A DNA stretch of 64,000 nt from Panorpa germanica (Eukaryota > Arthropoda > Insecta > Mecoptera > Panorpidae): contig OY783208.1 of the NCBI GenBank assembly GCA_963678705.1, positions 18,239,486 through 18,303,485 on the forward strand, read 5' to 3'. Below the pieces are notes generated by a model. That model did no database searches, had not been told where the DNA came from, and saw nothing but the letters and a program-made list of their open reading frames with translations. Shown piece after piece: positions 46,461 through 54,174 of the stretch (position 1 is its first letter; each line of letters starts with the position of its first letter). Made by a program: the position numbers and the translations under genes.

Positions 46461-47993
46461 ATGGAGGATTGCAAATTAGAACAAATAAAGACAGAAGTTG
46501 ATGTTGGATTAACTGAACAAATAGAAACAGAAAATTTAAACGGAGATATCAAAATAGAAATAGAAGAAGGACGAGTCGTCAAAGAAGCAGCGCTATGTGA
46601 TGAAATAAAAACAGAATTTAAAAAAGAACCAGAATATAACTCAGATGAAGCTGCACATTTACTGCGAGATGTTTACCTCATTAAGCTTGAAGTTCCAGAG
46701 CAACATCTTCAAAGTGAAATGAATAGGAAGATGAAGCCTTATATCTGTGATGTATGTAACAAATTGTTTGACTCTAAGGCAGAAATCATAAAACATTTGC
46801 GTGTACATTCAGCAAAGAAACTACATTCTTGTAATACATGTAGTAAAATATTTGCTAATTCGTCAAGTTTAAAACGACATAAAAATATTCATTTAGTTGT
46901 AAAACCATTTTCTTGCGACGAATGTACTAAAACGTTCAGTCAATCAATTCACTTAAAAAATCATAAAAACTCTCATTTAGGTCTAAACCCATTTTCTTGC
47001 GACGAATGTAGTAAAACGTTCAGTCGTTTATCGTTTTTAAAACTGCATAAAAACACACATTTGCTTGTAAAACCATTTTCTTGTGACGAATGTAGTAAAG
47101 CGTTCAGTTATTCACAAAGTTTAAAACAACATAAAAACACACATTTAGGTCTACAATTATTTTCTTGTGACGAATGTAGTAAAACGTTCAGTCGTTTATC
47201 GTTTTTAAAACTCCATAAAAACACACATTTAGTTATAAAACCATTTTCGTGTGACGAATGTAGAAAAACATTCAGTCAATTATCTAATTTAAAAAAACAT
47301 AAAAACTCACATTTAGTTGTTAAACCATTTTCGTGTGACGAATGTTGTAAAACTTTTTGTGACTCATATAATTTGAAACAACATAAAAACTCACATTTAG
47401 TTATTAAACCATTTTCTTGTGACGAATGTAGAAAAACATTCAGTCAATTATCTATTTTAAAAAAACATAAAAATTCACATTTAGTTATAAAACCATTTTC
47501 TTGCGATGAATGTAATAAAACATTCAGTCAATCAACTCAATTAAAACTGCATAAAATTACACATTTAGTTGTAAATCCATTTTCTTGTGACCTATGTAGT
47601 AAAACGTTCAGTCTATCGCATGATTTAAAACAACATAAAAACACACATTTAGTTGTAAAACCATTTTCTTGCGATGAATGTAGTAAAACGTTCAATCGTT
47701 TATCGCATTTAAAAGAACATAAAAACACACATCTAGATGTAAAACCATTTTCTTGCGACGAATGCAGTAAAACGTTTAGAATATTATCTAATTTAAAACA
47801 ACATAAAAACACACATTTAGTTGTAAAACCATTTTCTTGCGACGAATGCATCAAAACGTTCAGTCGATCAACTCAATTAGAACGACATAAAAACACACAT
47901 TCAGTTACAACACCATTTTCTTGTGGTTTATGTAAAATATGTTTCTCAACTGCAGGTACTCTAAAGAGACATCAAAAACGTAATTTACATTAG
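46461..47993 (+). CDS. C2H2 zinc-finger protein, 15 fingers (intact, third)
   Basis: The duplicate of the gene at 36145-37677 with an identical 510-aa protein; I noticed one silent change (tgc to tgt near 47084). It has the same acidic N-terminus with psi-K-x-E motifs, the same 15 fingers and the same conserved start after an AG at 46433-46434. If the tandem duplication is real this is a second functional copy; if the assembly has duplicated a haplotype it is the allele. Confidence 0.88.
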   Translation: MEDCKLEQIKTEVDVGLTEQIETENLNGDIKIEIEEGRVVKEAALCDEIKTEFKKEPEYNSDEAAHLLRDVYLIKLEVPEQHLQSEMNRKMKPYICDVCNKLFDSKAEIIKHLRVHSAKKLHSCNTCSKIFANSSSLKRHKNIHLVVKPFSCDECTKTFSQSIHLKNHKNSHLGLNPFSCDECSKTFSRLSFLKLHKNTHLLVKPFSCDECSKAFSYSQSLKQHKNTHLGLQLFSCDECSKTFSRLSFLKLHKNTHLVIKPFSCDECRKTFSQLSNLKKHKNSHLVVKPFSCDECCKTFCDSYNLKQHKNSHLVIKPFSCDECRKTFSQLSILKKHKNSHLVIKPFSCDECNKTFSQSTQLKLHKITHLVVNPFSCDLCSKTFSLSHDLKQHKNTHLVVKPFSCDECSKTFNRLSHLKEHKNTHLDVKPFSCDECSKTFRILSNLKQHKNTHLVVKPFSCDECIKTFSRSTQLERHKNTHSVTTPFSCGLCKICFSTAGTLKRHQKRNLH

Positions 47994-48739
47994 GTGGAGT
48001 AAGTCGTTTTTTCATATCCTAACTTATTCCTATTAGTTTTACTGTATGAAGTTTATTGAATAAATATTGGTAGAACGACCCTGAACCGTTTTTATGTGGT
48101 AAGGGACATCCTTTTCTTCTTAGTTAATTCTGTTAATGGTTAGTACTACATATTTAGATGTAAAATAATAATTTATCTATATATAAGGAATGATGAAGAT
48201 CTGCAGAGGGTTAGGGGGTATATATACACAGATTGGAGCTTAACAAAAGAAGAGAGCCTTATTTTAAAACTCAATGACTACACTTTAAAACTAAATTTCA
48301 AAAGTAGTTTAAGTACCTTAATAATTGTAAAAGAAAGTTAAAACATAAATTTTTGATACTTCGGCGTTCTCTCGGAGAGCCCGGATTGGTAACTCTGTTA
48401 TATGTAATTTTAAGATATTTTTTTTGTTTAACTTTATTTTATTAATATATTGTTTTTAAATGTGTGTTTGTTTTTTTATCATGTCAGTAATATACCTTAA
48501 TTTCCCCATGTCCAATGTGCATTGCGTAACTCTAGATTCCGGTAAATAATTATTATTCTTATTAATGTTTTTGAGACACTTGTACGCTTTGTATTGAAGG
48601 CAAACTGTAAGACAGTCCGGACCGAATCAATAGTTATATTTAACTGTTTTGCCTTTTTTTGTTATTAATGTTCATTATTTTATTATCTGCTTTCCTAATT
48701 TACAGCTCATATTTAAATTAGGTGGCGCTGGGAAATAAC
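47994..48739 (+). other. 3' flank of third 15-finger gene
   Basis: The counterpart of 37678-38422, ending at the gap within 'ggtggcgctgggaaataac'. By comparison with copy A, the rest of the flank and the start of a ZF gene would be expected in the gap. Confidence 0.6.
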
Positions 48740-48939
48740 NNNNNNNNNNNNNNNNNNNNNNNNNNNNNNNNNNNNNNNNNNNNNNNNNNNNNNNNNNNNN
48801 NNNNNNNNNNNNNNNNNNNNNNNNNNNNNNNNNNNNNNNNNNNNNNNNNNNNNNNNNNNNNNNNNNNNNNNNNNNNNNNNNNNNNNNNNNNNNNNNNNNN
48901 NNNNNNNNNNNNNNNNNNNNNNNNNNNNNNNNNNNNNNN
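48740..48939. other. Assembly gap (200 N)
   Basis: Exactly 200 N, probably a fixed-size placeholder, so the true length is unknown. It hides the N-terminus and the beginning of the finger array that follows. Confidence 0.95.
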
Positions 48940-51900
48940 AGTAAAACGTTTAGTCAACCAATTCAATTAAAACAACATAAAAACACACATTTAGCTGTAA
49001 ACCCATTTGCTTGTGACGTATGTAGTAAAACGTTTAGTCAACCAATTCAATTAAAACAACATAAAAACACACATTTAGCTGTAAAACCATTTGCTTGCGA
49101 CGAATGCAGTAAAACGTTTAGTCAACCAATTCAATTAAAACAACATAAAAACACACATTTAGCTGTAAAACCATTTGCTTGCGACGAATGCAGTAAAACG
49201 TTTAGTCAACCAATTCAATTAAAACAACATAAAAACACACATTTAGCTGTAAAACCATTTGCTTGCGACGAATGCAGTAAAACGTTTAGTCAACCAATTC
49301 AATTAAAACAACATAAAAACACACATTTAGCTGTAAATCCATTTTCTTGCGACGATTGCAGTAAAACGTTTAGTCAACCAATTCAATTAAAACAACATAA
49401 AAACACACATTTAGCTGTAAAACCATTTGCTTGCGACGAATGCAGTAAAACGTTTAGTCAACCAATTCAATTAAAACAACATAAAAACACACATTTAGCT
49501 GTAAAACCATTTGCTTGCGACGAATGCAGTAAAACGTTTAGTCAACCAATTCAATTAAAACAACATAAAAACACACATTTAGCTGTAAACCCATTTGCTT
49601 GTGACGTATGTAGTAAAACGTTTAGTCAACCAATTCAATTAAAACAACATAAAAACACACATTTAGCTGTAAAACCATTTGCTTGCGACGAATGCAGTAA
49701 AACGTTTAGTCAACCAATTCAATTAAAACAACATAAAAACACACATTTAGCTGTAAAACCATTTGCTTGCGACGAATGCAGTAAAACGTTTAGTCAACCA
49801 ATTCAATTAAAACAACATAAAAACACACATTTAGCTGTAAATCCATTTGCTTGTGACGTATGTAGTAAAACGTTTAGTCAACCAATTCAATTAAAACAAC
49901 ATAAAAACACACATTTAGCTGTAAAACCATTTGCTTGCGACGAATGCAGTAAAACGTTTAGTCAACCAATTCAATTAAAACAACATAAAAACACACATTT
50001 AGCTGTAAACCCATTTGCTTGTGACGTATGTAGTAAAACGTTTAGTCAACCAATTCAATTAAAACAACATAAAAACACACATTTAGCTGTAAAACCATTT
50101 GCTTGCGACGATTGCAGTAAAACGTTTAGTCAACCAATTCAATTAAAACAACATAAAAACACACATTTAGCTGTAAATCCATTTGCTTGTGACGTATGTA
50201 GTAAAACGTTTAGTCAACCAATTCAATTAAAACAACATAAAAACACACATTTAGCTGTAAATCCATTTGCTTGTGACGTATGTAGTAAAACGTTTAGTCA
50301 ACCAATTCAATTAAAACAACATAAAAACACACATTTAGCTGTAAAACCATTTGCTTGTGACGTATGTAGTAAAACGTTTAGTCAATCAATTCAATTAAAA
50401 CTACATAAAAACACACATTTAGCTGTAAAACCATTTTCTTGCGACGAATGCAGTAAAACGTTTAGTCAACCAATTCAATTAAAACAACATAAAAACACAC
50501 ATTTAGCTGTAAAACCATTTTCTTGCGACGATTGCAGTAAAACGTTTAGTCAATCAATTCAATTAAAACTACATAAAAACACACATTTAGCTGTAAAACC
50601 ATTTTCTTGTGACGTATGTAGTAAAACGTTTAGTCAACCAATTCAATTAAAACAACATAAAAACACACATTTAGCTGTAAAGCCATTTTCTTGTGACGTA
50701 TGTAGTAAAACGTTTAGTCAACCAATTCAATTAAAACAACATAAAAACACACATTTAGCTGTAAAACCATTTTCTTGTGACGTATGTAGTAAAACGTTTA
50801 GTCAACCAATTCAATTAAAACAACATAAAAACACACATTTAGCTGTAAAACCATTTTCTTGTGACGTATGTAGTAAAACGTTTAGTCAACCAATTCAATT
50901 AAAACTACATAAAAACACACATTTAGCTGTAAAACCATTTTCTTGTGACGTATGTAGTAAAACGTTTAGTCAACCAATTCAATTAAAACAACATAAAAAC
51001 ACACATTTAGCTGTAAAACCATTTTCTTGCGACGATTGCAGTAAAACGTTTAGTCAATCAATTCAATTAAAACTACATAAAAACACACATTTAGCTGTAA
51101 AACCATTTTCTTGCGACGAATGCAGTAAAACGTTTAGTCAATCAATTCAATTAAAACTACATAAAAACACACATTTAGCTGTAAAACCATTTTCTTGTGA
51201 CGTATGTAGTAAAACGTTTAGTCAACCAATTCAATTAAAACGACATAAAAACACACATTTAGCTGTAAAACCATTTTCGTGCGACGATTGCAGTAAAACG
51301 TTTAGTCAATCAATTCAATTAAAACTACATAAAAACACACATTTAGCTGTAAATCCATTTTCTTGTGACGTATGTAGTAAAACGTTTAGTCAATCAATTC
51401 AATTAAAACTACATAAAAACACACATTTAGCTGTAAAACCATTTTCTTGCGACGAATGCAGTAAAACGTTTAGTCAACCAATTCAATTAAAACTACATAA
51501 AAACACACATTTAGCTGTAAAACCATTTTCGTGCGACGATTGCAGTAAAACGTTTAGTCAATCAATTCAATTAAAACTACATAAAAACACACATTTAGCT
51601 GTAAAACCATTTTCTTGCGACGAATGCAGTAAAACGTTTAGTCAACCAATTCAATTAAAACTACATAAAAACACACATTTAGCTGTAAAACCATTTTCGT
51701 GCGACGATTGCAGTAAAACGTTTAGTCAATCAATTCAATTAAAACTACATAAAAACACACATTTAGCTGTAAATCCATTTTCTTGTGACGTATGTAGTAA
51801 AACGTTTAGTCAATCAATTCAATTAAAACTACATAAAAACACACATTTAGCTGTAAAACCATTTTCTTGCGACGAATGCAGTAAAACGTTTAGTCAACCA

Positions 51901-54174
51901 ATTCAATTAAAACAACATAAAAACACACATTTAGCTGTAAAACCATTTTCTTGTGACGTATGTAGTAAAACGTTTAGTCAACCAATTCAATTAAAACTAC
52001 ATAAAAACACACATTTAGCTGTAAATCCATTTTCTTGTGACGTATGTAGTAAAACGTTTAGTCAATCAATTCAATTAAAACTACATAAAAACACACATTT
52101 AGCTGTAAAACCATTTTCTTGCGACGAATGCAGTAAAACGTTTAGTCAACCAATTCAATTAAAACTACATAAAAACACACATTTAGCTGTAAAACCATTT
52201 TCGTGCGACGATTGCAGTAAAACGTTTAGTCAATCAATTCAATTAAAACTACATAAAAACACACATTTAGCTGTAAAACCATTTTCTTGCGACGATTGCA
52301 GTAAAACGTTTAGTCAATCAATTCAATTAAAACTACATAAAAACACACATTTAGCTGTAAAACCATTTTCTTGCGACGATTGCAGTAAAACGTTTAGTCA
52401 ATCAATTCAATTAAAACTACATAAAAACACACATTTAGCTGTAAAACCATTTTCTTGCGACGAATGCAGTAAAACGTTTAGTCAACCAATTCAATTAAAA
52501 CTACATAAAAACACACATTTAGCTGTAAAACCATTTTCGTGCGACGATTGCAGTAAAACGTTTAGTCAATCAATTCAATTAAAACTACATAAAAACACAC
52601 ATTTAGCTGTAAAACCATTTTCTTGCGACGAATGCAGTAAAACGTTTAGTCAACCAATTCAATTAAAACAACATAAAAACACACATTTAGCTGTAAAACC
52701 ATTTGCTTGCGACGAATGCAGTAAAACGTTTAGTCAACCAATTCAATTAAAACAACATAAAAACACACATTTAGCTGTAAAACCATTTGCTTGTGACGTA
52801 TGTAGTAAAACGTTTAGTCAACCAATTCAATTAAAACAACATAAAAACACACATTTAGCTGTAAAACCATTTTCGTGCGACGATTGCAGTAAAACGTTTA
52901 GTCAATCAATTCAATTAAAACTACATAAAAACACACATTTAGCTGTAAAACCATTTTCTTGCGACGAATGCAGTAAAACGTTTAGTCAACCAATTCAATT
53001 AAAACAACATAAAAACACACATTTAGCTGTAAAACCATTTGCTTGCGACGAATGCAGTAAAACGTTTAGTCAACCAATTCAATTAAAACAACATAAAAAC
53101 ACACATTTAGCTGTAAAACCATTTGCTTGTGACGTATGTAGTAAAACGTTTAGTCAACCAATTCAATTAAAACAACATAAAAACACACATTTAGCTGTAA
53201 AACCATTTGCTTGCGACGATTGCAGTAAAACGTTTAGTCAACCAATTCAATTAAAACAACATAAAAACACACATTTAGCTGTAAATCCATTTGCTTGTGA
53301 CGTATGTAGTAAAACGTTTAGTCAACCAATTCAATTAAAACAACATAAAAACACACATTTAGCTGTAAATCCATTTGCTTGTGACGTATGTAGTAAAACG
53401 TTTAGTCAACCAATTCAATTAAAACAACATAAAAACACACATTTAGCTGTAAAACCATTTGCTTGTGACGTATGTAGTAAAACGTTTAGTCAACCAATTC
53501 AATTAAAACAACATAAAAACACACATTTAGCTGTAAATCCATTTGCTTGTGACGTATGTAGTAAAACGGTTAGTCAACCAATTCAATTAAAACAACATAA
53601 AAACACACATTTAGCTGTAAAACCATTTTCTTGCGACGATTGCAGTAAAACGTTTAGTCAATCAATTCAATTAAAACTACATAAAAACACACATTTAGCT
53701 GTAAAACCATTTTCTTGCGACGAATGCAGTAAAACGTTTAGTCAACCAATTCAATTAAAACAACATAAAAACACACATTTAGCTGTAAAACCATTTTCTT
53801 GCGACGATTGCAGTAAAACGTTTAGTCAATCAATTCAATTAAAACTACATAAAAACACACATTTAGCTGTAAAACCATTTTCTTGTGACGTATGTAGTAA
53901 AACGTTTAGTCAACCAATTCAATTAAAACAACATAAAAACACACATTTAGCTGTAAAACCATTTTCTTGCGACGATTGCAGTAAAACGTTTAGTCAATCA
54001 ATTCAATTAAAACTACATAAAAACACACATTTAGCTGTAAAACCATTTTCTTGCGACGAATGCAGTAAAACGTTTAGTCAACCAATTCAATTAAAACTAC
54101 ATAAAAACACACATTTAGCTGTAAAACCATTTTCGTGCGACGATTGCAGTAAAACGTTTAGTCAATCAATTTAA
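48940..54174 (+). CDS. Giant polydactyl ZF array, long open part (5'-partial)
   Basis: From the gap the frame is open for 1744 codons to TAA 54172-54174. There is no ATG, TTG or GTG in this frame within the repeat, so translation must begin in or before the gap. The unit is 84 bp (28 aa): C-D-E/V/D-C-S-K-T-F-S-Q-P/S-I-Q-L-K-Q/L-H-K-N-T-H-L-A-V-K-P-F-A/S. Zinc ligands C-x2-C-x12-H-x3-H are kept in every unit I read. Variation is confined to a few sites: D/E/V between the Cys, P/S at helix +1, Q/L (rarely R) at +6, A/S before the first Cys, and K/N in the linker. A protein with about 62 near-identical fingers would be among the longest known. Alternatively the array is an expanding satellite that happens to be open. 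Confidence 0.75.
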   Translation, partial: SKTFSQPIQLKQHKNTHLAVNPFACDVCSKTFSQPIQLKQHKNTHLAVKPFACDECSKTFSQPIQLKQHKNTHLAVKPFACDECSKTFSQPIQLKQHKNTHLAVKPFACDECSKTFSQPIQLKQHKNTHLAVNPFSCDDCSKTFSQPIQLKQHKNTHLAVKPFACDECSKTFSQPIQLKQHKNTHLAVKPFACDECSKTFSQPIQLKQHKNTHLAVNPFACDVCSKTFSQPIQLKQHKNTHLAVKPFACDECSKTFSQPIQLKQHKNTHLAVKPFACDECSKTFSQPIQLKQHKNTHLAVNPFACDVCSKTFSQPIQLKQHKNTHLAVKPFACDECSKTFSQPIQLKQHKNTHLAVNPFACDVCSKTFSQPIQLKQHKNTHLAVKPFACDDCSKTFSQPIQLKQHKNTHLAVNPFACDVCSKTFSQPIQLKQHKNTHLAVNPFACDVCSKTFSQPIQLKQHKNTHLAVKPFACDVCSKTFSQSIQLKLHKNTHLAVKPFSCDECSKTFSQPIQLKQHKNTHLAVKPFSCDDCSKTFSQSIQLKLHKNTHLAVKPFSCDVCSKTFSQPIQLKQHKNTHLAVKPFSCDVCSKTFSQPIQLKQHKNTHLAVKPFSCDVCSKTFSQPIQLKQHKNTHLAVKPFSCDVCSKTFSQPIQLKLHKNTHLAVKPFSCDVCSKTFSQPIQLKQHKNTHLAVKPFSCDDCSKTFSQSIQLKLHKNTHLAVKPFSCDECSKTFSQSIQLKLHKNTHLAVKPFSCDVCSKTFSQPIQLKRHKNTHLAVKPFSCDDCSKTFSQSIQLKLHKNTHLAVNPFSCDVCSKTFSQSIQLKLHKNTHLAVKPFSCDECSKTFSQPIQLKLHKNTHLAVKPFSCDDCSKTFSQSIQLKLHKNTHLAVKPFSCDECSKTFSQPIQLKLHKNTHLAVKPFSCDDCSKTFSQSIQLKLHKNTHLAVNPFSCDVCSKTFSQSIQLKLHKNTHLAVKPFSCDECSKTFSQPIQLKQHKNTHLAVKPFSCDVCSKTFSQPIQLKLHKNTHLAVNPFSCDVCSKTFSQSIQLKLHKNTHLAVKPFSCDECSKTFSQPIQLKLHKNTHLAVKPFSCDDCSKTFSQSIQLKLHKNTHLAVKPFSCDDCSKTFSQSIQLKLHKNTHLAVKPFSCDDCSKTFSQSIQLKLHKNTHLAVKPFSCDECSKTFSQPIQLKLHKNTHLAVKPFSCDDCSKTFSQSIQLKLHKNTHLAVKPFSCDECSKTFSQPIQLKQHKNTHLAVKPFACDECSKTFSQPIQLKQHKNTHLAVKPFACDVCSKTFSQPIQLKQHKNTHLAVKPFSCDDCSKTFSQSIQLKLHKNTHLAVKPFSCDECSKTFSQPIQLKQHKNTHLAVKPFACDECSKTFSQPIQLKQHKNTHLAVKPFACDVCSKTFSQPIQLKQHKNTHLAVKPFACDDCSKTFSQPIQLKQHKNTHLAVNPFACDVCSKTFSQPIQLKQHKNTHLAVNPFACDVCSKTFSQPIQLKQHKNTHLAVKPFACDVCSKTFSQPIQLKQHKNTHLAVNPFACDVCSKTVSQPIQLKQHKNTHLAVKPFSCDDCSKTFSQSIQLKLHKNTHLAVKPFSCDECSKTFSQPIQLKQHKNTHLAVKPFSCDDCSKTFSQSIQLKLHKNTHLAVKPFSCDVCSKTFSQPIQLKQHKNTHLAVKPFSCDDCSKTFSQSIQLKLHKNTHLAVKPFSCDECSKTFSQPIQLKLHKNTHLAVKPFSCDDCSKTFSQSI

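Larger units (their letters stand above)
39695..48739. repeat. 10.3-kb tandem duplication, copy B (cut by gap)
   Basis: Repeats 29377 onward at an offset of about 10318 bases up to the assembly gap at 48740. Differences from copy A are few: single-base changes and homopolymer length. Such similarity fits either a very recent duplication or a false duplication of two haplotypes. Confidence 0.85.

Noticed and set aside
48718..48970. ORFs across the N gap
   Set aside because: They consist almost entirely of unknown residues.
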